From assembly GCA_002373375.1 (NCBI GenBank), contig DFLE01000004.1:1-64000 (forward strand): a stretch of 64,000 nucleotides of DNA, in the 5' to 3' direction. The notes beneath the pieces are model-generated. The model searched no databases. It was not told the DNA's origin and saw only the letters and a list, made by a program, of their open reading frames with translations. The first letter of the stretch is position 1. Every line of letters starts with the position of its first letter. Shown here piece after piece: positions 43,447 through 51,562 of this stretch. Source of the DNA: Prevotellaceae bacterium UBA3627. Its GTDB lineage: Bacteria; Bacteroidota; Bacteroidia; Bacteroidales; Bacteroidaceae. Both the position numbers and the translations under genes were made by a program.

Positions 43447-43521
43447 TTTATTATGCTCCTACGGAGCAGAAATCAGAGAAAATCATCAGGACAATCTTTG
43501 GAGCCTGTCGGCTCAGAAATA
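43447..43521. repeat. 75-bp direct repeat, right copy
   Basis: Differs from 41855-41929 at three positions; the two bracket the Rhs tip and its lipoprotein. Confidence 0.9.
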
Positions 43522-43619
43522 AATAATAATTTCTGAATAATTTATGGTCAATTTATGGCAATTCATGTTCAAAGAAATATATGAATACGGTGTTGAATTG
43601 GGCTTGATTTATGTTAACC

Positions 43620-44000
43620 AATGACAAAAATGTCCTATTTTGGACTTTCCGTTAACGCCTTATGCTCGCGATATTTCAAAATTATTTCCTGCTGGCCGCG
43701 TACAGCGAAATCTACGGAGGGCTGTAACTTATTGATAATCAGTAGCGGGTTATGAAAAAGCATGAAAAAAGCATAGCTTTTGCGTCGCAAAAGCTATGCT
43801 TTCAGGGTGTAAAAGCTATCGTTTCTCACCGTGAAAGCTATCACTTTACATTGTAAAAGCTATGCTTTCACGGAAAAGAGGGGGTGATAAGAACAAAAAA
43901 CGTGTCTTTTTCTCGTTTTTCGTGCCTCATTTTCTTCTAGTTTGTGTTTTTTTGTTGACAAAATTAAAAAGGCGAAATCACCAAAATGTCCTATTCTCAC
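43620..44000. repeat. Dispersed repeat element, copy C (full length)
   Basis: Direct GTCCTAT motifs (43632-43638 and 43988-43994, 356 bp apart) bound the element. It has TTGATAATCAG at 43732, exactly 33 bp before the array as in copy A, and TAGTTTGTGTTTTTT at 43938, 67 bp after the array (68 in copy A). Its right end touches the UbiA-type gene's stop. Confidence 0.82.
43765..43871. repeat. 22-bp-period palindrome array C (5 units)
   Basis: Units start at 43765, 43787, 43809, 43831 and 43853, with spacers GTC, GGT, ACC, ATT. The first unit is inverted (AGCATAGCTTTTGC end) and the last is GTAAAAGCTATGCTTTCAC. Confidence 0.9.
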
Positions 44001-44884
44001 AATACATATATGATAAGCAAGAAACAGAGGAACCAACATGCTACCACACACTGCATAAAGCGGTCGTGGAGCAGCACCTTCGTCGGGTCTCCGGTCTGTT
44101 CGTCAACCACAGCCAACTGCATATAACGCAGGAGTCCTATCATGACAAAGACTGTGGTGAGATACAGGTATTGTGTATCGAAATTCTCTGTCACCTCTGG
44201 TGAGATGGTGTACATTATATAACACACGAGCATTACCGATGCCGTGATACACAGCGCTGTATTGGTAAAGGTAAGGTTATACCTCTTGGTGTTATGGCGC
44301 GGAGCAACGCCCGTGGCATTCATACGCAACACGTCATCGCGGCGCTTGGCTATGCCGAGGAAGAGCGTCAGCAGGAATGTCATCATTATCAGCCAGTGAC
44401 TGATGATTATGCCAGTAGCGGCTCCGCCAAGCAGTATGCGGAAGACGAAGCCCATGGAGAGTATGCATATATCAATGATGGCATAACGCTTCAGGAACGT
44501 GCAGTACAGGAACTCCATGACCACGTATGCCGCTATCACCAGCATAACCATATACTGATGCTCATTACCGAAAAGCAACGATGACACGGCACTCAACGCT
44601 ATGAGCATTACCATCATAACGTATGCCGACGTGATGCTTACCCTGCCGCTGGCTATGGGGCGCTGGCACTTAACAGGATGACGATGGTCTGCCTCCACGT
44701 CAATGATGTCGTTGAAGCAATATACCGCCGAGGCTGCCAGGGAGAATGCCACGAAAGCGATGAAGGAGTTAAGTAATGACGAGGCGTTTGTCAGCTGATG
44801 ACCGAAGAACACCGGCAGGAAGATAAACAGGTTCTTCACCCAGTGTGACGGTCTGAGCAGTTTTATATGGTCAAGGATATTCAT
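43997..44884 (-). CDS. UbiA-family prenyltransferase (decaprenyl-phosphate phosphoribosyltransferase-like)
   Basis: This 295-residue protein has about eight membrane helices. The first Asp motif is CFNDIIDVEADHRHP and a second polar site lies around KRYAIIDICILSMGF. The start LRPSHWVKNLFIFLPVFFG is characteristic of the DPPR-synthase branch (as in the mycobacterial arabinogalactan pathway) rather than MenA/UbiA quinone enzymes. It probably moves a ribosyl-phosphate or similar group to a polyprenyl phosphate for glycan synthesis. It is the third gene of an operon with a PEtN-transferase-like and an acyltransferase gene (gaps 3 and 7 bp). Confidence 0.85.
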   Translation of the reverse strand: MNILDHIKLLRPSHWVKNLFIFLPVFFGHQLTNASSLLNSFIAFVAFSLAASAVYCFNDIIDVEADHRHPVKCQRPIASGRVSITSAYVMMVMLIALSAVSSLLFGNEHQYMVMLVIAAYVVMEFLYCTFLKRYAIIDICILSMGFVFRILLGGAATGIIISHWLIMMTFLLTLFLGIAKRRDDVLRMNATGVAPRHNTKRYNLTFTNTALCITASVMLVCYIMYTISPEVTENFDTQYLYLTTVFVMIGLLRYMQLAVVDEQTGDPTKVLLHDRFMQCVVACWFLCFLLIIYVL

Positions 44885-44891
44885 ATTTCTG

Positions 44892-45947
44892 TTATGCTTT
44901 TTTCTGTAGTTGTGATATTATCATTCTGAATAACATGGCGAGCATTACTGTTGCCACGATATAGAGTACCAAGCCGTCGAGTATAGCACCGCCACGGCTT
45001 ATGGGTATGAATATCTTTCGTGTGATGGGGTGGCACACGAAGATGGCTGCCGACAAGGCTCCTACCCAGTCTAATGCACGTACACCTATCTGTGGCAGAA
45101 CCTTAACGAATGCCACGTTTACCACCACGATGAGAGCCGGTACCCACAGCCATGTATGGAAAGTCATGGAGAACGCTGCTGTCAGCGCCACGGATATGCC
45201 GAGCACAGCCAGCCATCCACACACTCCTACTGACGACAGCCTTTGCTGTAGTGCCTGTGAGCGTGCAAGTAACACGCCCATGCCAAACGGCAGCATACCG
45301 CCGATGCTGTTATACCTGATGCGATTAAGCACCTCGCCGTCAGGAGAGCCGGCACACATGGCCTGCAATGCCCAGCAAAGCAACGTAAGGCCTGCCACTA
45401 CCGTCCAGTGGCGGTAACGGTGTATCACCAATATATAGACAAGGTACAGTTGCATCATCAGTCCGAAGAACCAGTAAGGACCCGGCCATATTATATGGTC
45501 TGGGTCAGGCAAGAGGTTGATGGTCATAGTGAGCTGGGCTATGATGTCTGTCCATGCCCAGTGGTGTCTGCCCGGCGTAATCCAGTCAACCATGGCGAAG
45601 CACACGAAGCCGAGCACCATCATAGGGAAGAGTTTCATGAAGTGATGGCGCAGGAACGGCATAGAGGGTTGTGTGGCTTCACGTTCGTATTTCAGTACCA
45701 AGCCGTAGCCGCTGAGGAAAAGGAATACCGGCACACCGTAGTGTCCGAAGAACGAGAACAACTGGAAGAGCAAGTTCTCATCAGGGCAGGACACCAGACT
45801 GACCATCCAGTCCACATTACTCTGAAAGAACTGGTATTCATTCTCCTTAACCATAGGCCCGAGCCAATGCAGGTAGTTATGCAGGAATATTCCTATTATA
45901 GCCACACCTCTCAGCGCTGAGCATTCTGTCTTTGTCAAGAGTGTCAT
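44892..45947 (-). CDS. Acyltransferase family 3 (OafA/NodX-like) membrane protein
   Basis: This 351-residue protein has about ten hydrophobic segments. The catalytic His is in an early helix (RGVAIIGIFLHNYLHWLG), followed by FLFLSGYGLVLKYERE and the FFGLMMQLYLVY motif. Such enzymes O-acetylate or otherwise acylate extracytoplasmic glycans using acyl-CoA carried across the membrane. It lies 3 bp from the phosphoethanolamine-transferase-like gene's stop. No SGNH domain is attached. Confidence 0.87.
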   Translation of the reverse strand: MTLLTKTECSALRGVAIIGIFLHNYLHWLGPMVKENEYQFFQSNVDWMVSLVSCPDENLLFQLFSFFGHYGVPVFLFLSGYGLVLKYEREATQPSMPFLRHHFMKLFPMMVLGFVCFAMVDWITPGRHHWAWTDIIAQLTMTINLLPDPDHIIWPGPYWFFGLMMQLYLVYILVIHRYRHWTVVAGLTLLCWALQAMCAGSPDGEVLNRIRYNSIGGMLPFGMGVLLARSQALQQRLSSVGVCGWLAVLGISVALTAAFSMTFHTWLWVPALIVVVNVAFVKVLPQIGVRALDWVGALSAAIFVCHPITRKIFIPISRGGAILDGLVLYIVATVMLAMLFRMIISQLQKKA

Positions 45948-45950
45948 TAC

Positions 45951-47759
45951 TTACTTCTCCTCCTTATTATTATTCAACTTGTCATAATCCGTGGTATGCT
46001 TCAGCAACCTCGGACGAGACTCATTATACTGTGGTGACAGCAGGTCATACTCAGGCTTATAGTAAGGAGTGTGTATGCCTGCCAGTCCCATAAGCAGATG
46101 TGAGAGGGCATCGGTCATATACTTCTTTGTCCTTGCTTGTTTTACCGCCTTGTATATATCCCTGTGGCGCCTTATATACTTCTGCGAGCAGTATATCCAC
46201 ATCGGTATGCGGAACTCCTCGTCAGCCAGTCTCTTGGTGATCTTCGTGTCATGCATACGTCCGAAGAAATGTCGCGCTCCCGGTCCGAACACCTCCTCAC
46301 CATGGTCTGGCACATATATTATTATCGCCTCCTCTTTCTTGAAGCGCTTTACTATCTGGTTAACCACAGAGTCGTTAAACCACACAGCGTTGTCATAGTC
46401 TGCCATAACCTTACGGCGTTTCTGCGGCATGTCCATGTCGTCAGGGTAGTCACCTGCGCCCCATTTCTTCTTAGAGTTAGGACAGCGTATGCGATAGTTC
46501 ACGTGCATACCCATGAAGTGGAATATCGTCAGTTTGCCCTTGCTCTTGCTACCGGCAAGGCAGCCTCCCGGTTTCCTCATCACATCATAATCGGAAAGCA
46601 GTCCGTCATCAAAGATGTGCAAGTCTGTGTTGCGATGGTCAAACTGCTTGCGTGAGAGCACAGAGTCATTAAGGAAGAAGCCGCCGCTGAAGTCCCATAC
46701 GGGTTCCTTTGCCTTAGGCAGGAACTGATTGGTAAGGAATGTAACCTCATAGCCAGCCTCACGGAATATCTGGCAAAAGAGGGGATAGTCACACCAGTCC
46801 TTTGGGTCACCTACGCAATAGGTGGTCATGAGATGTTTGAACACGAAGCTTGTAAGGTTCCACGGTGTCACCACATCCTCCATAGGCATCAGGAAGCCCT
46901 GTCTCTTCATCCTTACCTGATTAGGCATATTGGGTTTGTCATAGCCATACAACTGGGCATGACGCTTGTTAAAGCTCTCACCTATGATAAGCACAATGTT
47001 AGGACTCTTATACTCACAGGAATCCACTTGCACATGGTCTGTAACATCGAGCAGTATATCCAGTTGTCTGCCTATCAACTGGTTGCTGCGTATAGAGAAG
47101 AGCAGTCGCATAGGGGGCTGGTACATCTCTGTACGCGGGCTGACAGCGAGCGTATGCTCCACATCGCCTATCGTGTCACGTGTCATTGTCTTAACATAAA
47201 GCTGCTTGTTATCTATGCTGACAACGGCGAGCCACACCAACAGTCCTGCCACGATGACATTACATGCCAGACTAACCCACTTGCCCGGCTTCAGCTGCAA
47301 ACTGATATGCAGGCGCTTGCACAAGAGATAGCACACAAGGTGAAGCAACGGCACCAGCATGATGATGCCTACCTCAGAGAATATCACGTCAGTAGTGACA
47401 TAACTGGTAAGGAACTCCGATGCCTCGTTGCTCGTTGTCTCTCCCATAAGCAACAGCATGGAGGGATTGAGCGTGCTGCCGAACTTCACAAAGCAGAAGG
47501 TGTCTATAATGTACAGCGGATACATAAAGCCATACAGCAGCACCTTCACCAGCGCACGCAACGGAAACCGCTTGATGCGACGGGGAATAAGCAATACCAC
47601 CGCACTCAGCACATACACATCTATCAGCAACTCCCACGGAGCGTTTGAGTACATGTGGGCATCCTTATATGGTGGAATAGTAAGTATGCTGCTCGTTATT
47701 CCGAGCAGATACATAAAGAAATATAGTCTGGTAAATATAGGTTTTAATAGTAAAGGCAT
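45951..47759 (-). CDS. Phosphoethanolamine transferase-like (EptA/sulfatase fold)
   Basis: 602 residues from ATG 47759; the longer frame from 47786 overlaps the promoter box. Five N-terminal membrane helices are followed by an alkaline-phosphatase-fold domain: PNIVLIIGESFNKRHAQLYGYD (metal-binding Glu), a PWNLTSF motif with the nucleophile Thr, GMHVNYRIRCP (His), and IIYVPDHGEEVFG (Asp, His). This is the EptA/CptA layout that moves phosphoethanolamine onto lipid A or core, known to reduce binding of cationic peptides. It is first in the operon with the acyltransferase and UbiA-type genes. Confidence 0.87.
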   Translation of the reverse strand: MPLLLKPIFTRLYFFMYLLGITSSILTIPPYKDAHMYSNAPWELLIDVYVLSAVVLLIPRRIKRFPLRALVKVLLYGFMYPLYIIDTFCFVKFGSTLNPSMLLLMGETTSNEASEFLTSYVTTDVIFSEVGIIMLVPLLHLVCYLLCKRLHISLQLKPGKWVSLACNVIVAGLLVWLAVVSIDNKQLYVKTMTRDTIGDVEHTLAVSPRTEMYQPPMRLLFSIRSNQLIGRQLDILLDVTDHVQVDSCEYKSPNIVLIIGESFNKRHAQLYGYDKPNMPNQVRMKRQGFLMPMEDVVTPWNLTSFVFKHLMTTYCVGDPKDWCDYPLFCQIFREAGYEVTFLTNQFLPKAKEPVWDFSGGFFLNDSVLSRKQFDHRNTDLHIFDDGLLSDYDVMRKPGGCLAGSKSKGKLTIFHFMGMHVNYRIRCPNSKKKWGAGDYPDDMDMPQKRRKVMADYDNAVWFNDSVVNQIVKRFKKEEAIIIYVPDHGEEVFGPGARHFFGRMHDTKITKRLADEEFRIPMWIYCSQKYIRRHRDIYKAVKQARTKKYMTDALSHLLMGLAGIHTPYYKPEYDLLSPQYNESRPRLLKHTTDYDKLNNNKEEK

Positions 47760-47783
47760 ATCGCACGTATTAATGTATCTGTG

Positions 47784-47814
47784 CAAAGTTACAAATATTT
47801 ATTAAATTACACAA
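47784..47814 (-). promoter_or_regulatory. Promoter of the EptA-like operon
   Basis: On the minus strand TTG (47812-47814), 20 bp, TAACTTTG (47784-47791); ATG at 47759. Confidence 0.8.
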
Positions 47815-47839
47815 TAAGAATACATGATTATGAGTATAT

Positions 47840-47875
47840 AAAAAAACGCCGCATACACAGTGTATGCGGCGTTTT
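47840..47875. terminator. Terminator of the outer-membrane barrel gene
   Basis: Perfect 13-bp stem (ACGCCGCATACAC) around a single A, with A and T runs on both sides; it can act on the minus strand for the barrel gene. Confidence 0.88.
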
Positions 47876-47905
47876 GTATCTCTTAGATTTCTGCTAACGC
47901 ACAGA

Positions 47906-48538
47906 TTAGAAGTAATATGCCATGCCTATCTGCCAAGAGTTGTACTTACTCTTCACAGTGCCAACCACAGCATCTTTCGTAGCATTCCAAAGTGTTGCAT
48001 CACCAGTCTTGCCACAGGCTATATTATAGTTGGCCTTCAGCTCCACATGACTGAGGATGGTACAACCAATACCGACGTTGACAGAGAAGTTACTTGTTTT
48101 CCAACTCCAGTCTGCTACATCATTAAAGAGGCTCTTATCCTTTGAGAAGTTGAATGCTACCTGAGGACCGGCAAAGAGGAAGATGTCAGCCACTGAGCCT
48201 AAGCCCCAACCATAGCGTACATTGACAGGTATAGCAAGCTGACGTGTTATAAGGCTCTCCTTCGTTCCATCCGTGCCAGTCACCTCTGTGCTGCGCTGGT
48301 CATACAGAGCGGAAGCGTCCAAAGAAAGACCTACGATAGGCACAGTGAACTTAACCGTAGGACCGATATAGAAACCGGCGCGGTTATCCTTGTCTGTAAT
48401 ATTATTCACAACATTTCCACTCAGTTTCATGTTCACGAGGTTAGCACCACCACGGAAACCGAACTTCACCTGCGCCTGTGCAGGCATTGTCATCAGCAGC
48501 GCTGCTGCCATAACGAGTATTGAGTAAAGTTTCTTCAT
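47906..48538 (-). CDS. Outer-membrane beta-barrel protein (porin family)
   Basis: This 210-residue protein has a signal peptide (residues 1-22, AQA). Eight or so amphipathic strands alternate with loops: VKFGFRGGANLVNM, AGFYIGPTVKFTVPIVGLSLDASALYDQ, ITRQLAIPVNVRYGWGLG, IFLFAGPQVAFNF and a closing WQIGMAYYF ending in Phe. It belongs to the common Bacteroidota barrel family (PorT-like/OMP_b-brl). It lies downstream of gldN with a 9-bp repeat tract between and no clear promoter, so it may be part of the type IX operon. Its role there is not established. Confidence 0.85.
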   Translation of the reverse strand: MKKLYSILVMAAALLMTMPAQAQVKFGFRGGANLVNMKLSGNVVNNITDKDNRAGFYIGPTVKFTVPIVGLSLDASALYDQRSTEVTGTDGTKESLITRQLAIPVNVRYGWGLGSVADIFLFAGPQVAFNFSKDKSLFNDVADWSWKTSNFSVNVGIGCTILSHVELKANYNIACGKTGDATLWNATKDAVVGTVKSKYNSWQIGMAYYF

Positions 48539-48580
48539 AATGTTTTATTTTTTGATTATGAGTTTGTATTTTTTATTTAT

Positions 48581-48634
48581 TCTATAGGAACTATAGTTAC
48601 TATAGATACTATAGGCACTATAACCACTATAACC
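48581..48634. repeat. 9-bp tandem repeat ACTATARNN, tract 2
   Basis: Six contiguous units (CTATAGGA, ACTATAGTT, ACTATAGAT, ACTATAGGC, ACTATAACC twice) in the gldN-barrel gap; it matches tract 1 at 4377-4412. Confidence 0.85.
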
Positions 48635-48643
48635 AGCCCCCCA

Positions 48644-49759
48644 TTAGTGTCTCTGCCTCCTGACACTAAGAGTGCCGCCGCCTCCACTTGAAGAACTGCG
48701 AGAGCGTTTACGAGCAGCAGAAGCCGACTTACGCTCTGTAGCCGCCACACCGCCTTCATTGCCGGCAGCAGTGGCTGTGGCCTCTGCCCCACCCTGCGCG
48801 CGACGGTTAAGACGTGACTTCTTTGTTTTTGTCTTAGGCTGTGATGCCTCTACCTTAGCTATGGAGTCAAGGGAATCCTTACGGGCCTTGTCGCCCCAGA
48901 TGTTCTCCTCAAAGGCTTTCAGCTCTGCCTCTATGCGCTGCTGTTCCTTAGCCATGGCCGAGTCTGACGGACAATACTGTGCAAGCGTCTGACCAAGCAT
49001 ATTGTTTGTCTTGTATATCTTGCCGCGATACATGTTCTTTACGAAATAGTCGTCCATGCTCATCGTTGCGGCATTATTGATGTCACTCGTCATGATGGTC
49101 TGCTTTGTAAGGAACGGTGCAATGTCATCATACTTTACCCAGAAGAGCGGATAACGTGCCACGCCGTCACCGAAGTCATCGTCACGGAACATGATAGGAC
49201 AGAGTGCAAGCACCTTAGTATGGAAGGTAGCCGAGTTCTGGTCATAGTATGAGGTCTCTTTTATATAATACCCCTTGACCTCACGCGACGGGATGTCTGA
49301 ATTGTCAAGCTTCAACCTGCCATCCTTGCGCTCATAATATATATTATAGTCATCAAGGAGTGACAACGGCTTGAGCTGATTATCCGGCTCAAACGACTCG
49401 TTGCCGTCAATATTATACTTGTAAGCCTTTATCTGACCGGAAAGCACCAGTTTGAAGAGATAGGTAAAAAGGTTCATCTGTGAACCTACCGGCTCAACGG
49501 GATAATACATACCGGCATTAGCCCCTTGTGTGAGGTCGAGCTCACGATATATATCACGACGCCATACAACATCCTCACTCATCTTCATCGTGGCAGGATA
49601 TGAAATCTGCGCACGCGTAGTCAGCGTGGTGGTGTTCTTGCGCTGTGTTCCTGTTTGCTGTGCGTTACGCCTCTGTGCAGGCTGTGCGTCTGAACAAAGA
49701 ATGAAGAATGAAGAATGAAGTATTAACATTCCTACCAAAACCATTATACGTTGTCTCAT
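48644..49759 (-). CDS. gldN: Type IX secretion protein GldN/PorN
   Basis: This 371-residue periplasmic protein resembles GldN/PorN: DVVWRRDIYRELDLTQGANAGMYYPVEP, NLFTYLFKLVLSGQIKAYKY, KGYYIKETSYYDQ, ALCPIMFRDDDFGDGVARYPLFWVKYDDI and MDDYFVKNMYRGKIYKTNN. It forms the ring around the translocon with GldK. The signal peptide contains LILHSSFFIL, encoded by three copies of the GAATGAA intergenic repeat. The last 70 residues are a low-complexity Arg/Ser/Ala tail, longer than in characterised homologs. Confidence 0.93.
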   Translation of the reverse strand: MRQRIMVLVGMLILHSSFFILCSDAQPAQRRNAQQTGTQRKNTTTLTTRAQISYPATMKMSEDVVWRRDIYRELDLTQGANAGMYYPVEPVGSQMNLFTYLFKLVLSGQIKAYKYNIDGNESFEPDNQLKPLSLLDDYNIYYERKDGRLKLDNSDIPSREVKGYYIKETSYYDQNSATFHTKVLALCPIMFRDDDFGDGVARYPLFWVKYDDIAPFLTKQTIMTSDINNAATMSMDDYFVKNMYRGKIYKTNNMLGQTLAQYCPSDSAMAKEQQRIEAELKAFEENIWGDKARKDSLDSIAKVEASQPKTKTKKSRLNRRAQGGAEATATAAGNEGGVAATERKSASAARKRSRSSSSGGGGTLSVRRQRH

Positions 49760-49840
49760 ATCGTAATTTCTTTATTTAGTAAGAGTCAGCCTGCTGGCTG
49801 CTATCTACTCATAGCTAATAATTCAAAACCTTGTAAAACT

Positions 49841-51391
49841 TTATTTTACAACTACCTCCATACCACCAGGCAAGGTACGCTGTATGCCGTCAGGACCAAC
49901 AGCGTGTACCTGTGTGATGAAGAAACTCTTTGAACGTGACAGTTTGCGGAACAGTTCCATTTGCCTTGAGGAGAACGACGCGCCGTTTGACACTATCGGC
50001 ACACGGTTACCCATGTTGTCAAAGAATACGGCTACGAAGCCAGTCACCTTAAACTCTATGTCGAGCAGACCGTCATCAATAGCGGCACGCAGGGTGCTGA
50101 CACCCATAAGGTCTGCCTTTGCCATATTACCACCCTTGAAGCGGTTGTCGCCTACCTTGATGTAAGGTGTAGGGTCAGGCAGCTTACGCACATGGAACGT
50201 GAACTCACCCATTCTTACAGGCTTACCTGTAGCAAGGCTTGAAACCGTTATTGTGACATCCCTACCTACAGCAGAGGGACGCGCTATGTAGTGTCCGGCA
50301 CTCGTAGGGGTGAATGAGCCACCTGTCATCGTGGCTGATACCTTATTGAGAGGTACGCCCGGTATGCTTACTGATATTGGGTTATTGAAACCTGCATAGA
50401 GCACATTCATAAGGTCGGCGGAAACTGTTGCAGAAGGGTCCACCACAGTGTATTTCTGCTCAAAGTCACGACGCAGTATCTGACCACCGCCGTCTCTCAT
50501 CGTCATATATCCTGAGAGCGTATAGTCACCCGTTTTACCGGCAATGAACTCGTATGTATTATTTTTGAGCTGCACCTGTCTGCCGCCTATAAATATCTCT
50601 GGCTGCTGTGTGGTGTCTATAGCAGCCATGACAATCTGTGCGGAGAACTTGTCACCTCGTATCACCGTCTTTGACTCTGGAATAACGAAGGCAGACAGTT
50701 TGTTCACACGTATATCCTTAATGTCTATGTTGCTGACAAGGGTATGCAGCACCTCTCCCTCTGCATAGCGCACATCATTCTGTAACTTGGAGAGCAACGT
50801 GACAGCAGCAGCCACCGGCATCTGCTCAAACATATATTCCTGCCAGTTCTTACCTAAGGCCTTGGCTTTGGGAGACACTTCGGTGGACAGGTTACCCTCT
50901 ATTATCTTACGTAAACGCTCATCTTTCAACAATGAGGAGCACTTCTCACGATACTCCTCTATCATCTTCTGAAGCTTTGGGCCCTTGCCACGTCCCGGCG
51001 ACAGCATCACCTGTGACGCAGCCTCCAAGTCCTCACGGTTCTCTATATTGTGTATATCACCGTCAGCGCCGTCAGCCTCTTTCACGATAGCCATCTTCAG
51101 TTCCTCAGCGAAGTTATATAAGTCATCGCTCATCTTCTTCACCTGCTGCGCCTTTTCAAACCATTCCTTTGTCTTCTGCGGATTGGCTTTCATCTGTGCG
51201 TCAAAGTCTGCATATATGCCGAGGTTCTCCTTCGTCGCATTCAGTGTGGAGCGGTCCAATCCCTCTGCCACAATAGAGAAGCCGTTGAGCACCTCTGTAG
51301 AGACGTTCATCGCAAGCATCGCCATCAAAACCACATACATGAGGTTAATCATCTTCTGGCGTGGGGAGACTGGTCTTTTCTTTATAGCCAC
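49841..51391 (-). CDS. gldM: Type IX secretion motor protein GldM/PorM
   Basis: This 516-residue protein has one N-terminal membrane helix (SPRQKMINLMYVVLMAMLAMNVSTEVLNGF), which spans the inner membrane beside GldL, then a long periplasmic region of four beta/alpha domains. Motifs include SKLQNDVRYAEGEVLHTLVSNIDIKDIRVNKL split over two strands, NVLYAGFNNPISVSIPGVP and MTGGSFTPTSAGHYIARPSAVGRDVTI. GldL and GldM form the proton-driven motor, with GldM reaching the outer-membrane ring. It lies in the order porP-gldK-gldL-gldM-gldN. Confidence 0.96.
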   Translation of the reverse strand: MAIKKRPVSPRQKMINLMYVVLMAMLAMNVSTEVLNGFSIVAEGLDRSTLNATKENLGIYADFDAQMKANPQKTKEWFEKAQQVKKMSDDLYNFAEELKMAIVKEADGADGDIHNIENREDLEAASQVMLSPGRGKGPKLQKMIEEYREKCSSLLKDERLRKIIEGNLSTEVSPKAKALGKNWQEYMFEQMPVAAAVTLLSKLQNDVRYAEGEVLHTLVSNIDIKDIRVNKLSAFVIPESKTVIRGDKFSAQIVMAAIDTTQQPEIFIGGRQVQLKNNTYEFIAGKTGDYTLSGYMTMRDGGGQILRRDFEQKYTVVDPSATVSADLMNVLYAGFNNPISVSIPGVPLNKVSATMTGGSFTPTSAGHYIARPSAVGRDVTITVSSLATGKPVRMGEFTFHVRKLPDPTPYIKVGDNRFKGGNMAKADLMGVSTLRAAIDDGLLDIEFKVTGFVAVFFDNMGNRVPIVSNGASFSSRQMELFRKLSRSKSFFITQVHAVGPDGIQRTLPGGMEVVVK

Positions 51392-51402
51392 TATATTTCT
51401 AA

Positions 51403-51562
51403 GTTATGAGTTATGAGTTATGAGTTAAGAGTTACGAGACCCTACCCTACCCTTCCTGTGAGAGAGGGAGATCGGGCGACGAATTATGAATTATGCATTA
51501 TCAACTTGCATTATCAATTATGCATTATTATGCATTATGAATTATGAATTATGAATTATGCA
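51403..51562. repeat. Composite AT-rich/GC-rich intergenic repeat in the gld operon
   Basis: Runs of GTTATGAGTTATGAGTTA (51403-51437), a degenerate GC-rich element (51439-51475) and AATTATGCATTATGAATT-type runs (51480-51562) fill the 164-bp gldL-gldM gap. The gldL stop (GGIQNNA-stop) falls in this repeat. Confidence 0.8.

Noticed and set aside
41855..43521. Insertion sequence or composite transposon around the Rhs tip
   Set aside because: No transposase frame and no terminal inverted repeats; only direct repeats are present.
43862..44203. 113-codon plus-strand frame at 43.9 kb
   Set aside because: It begins in the palindrome array and runs antisense to the UbiA-type gene.
47760..47786. Longer N-terminus for the EptA-like protein
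   Set aside because: Overlaps the -7 box TAACTTTG.
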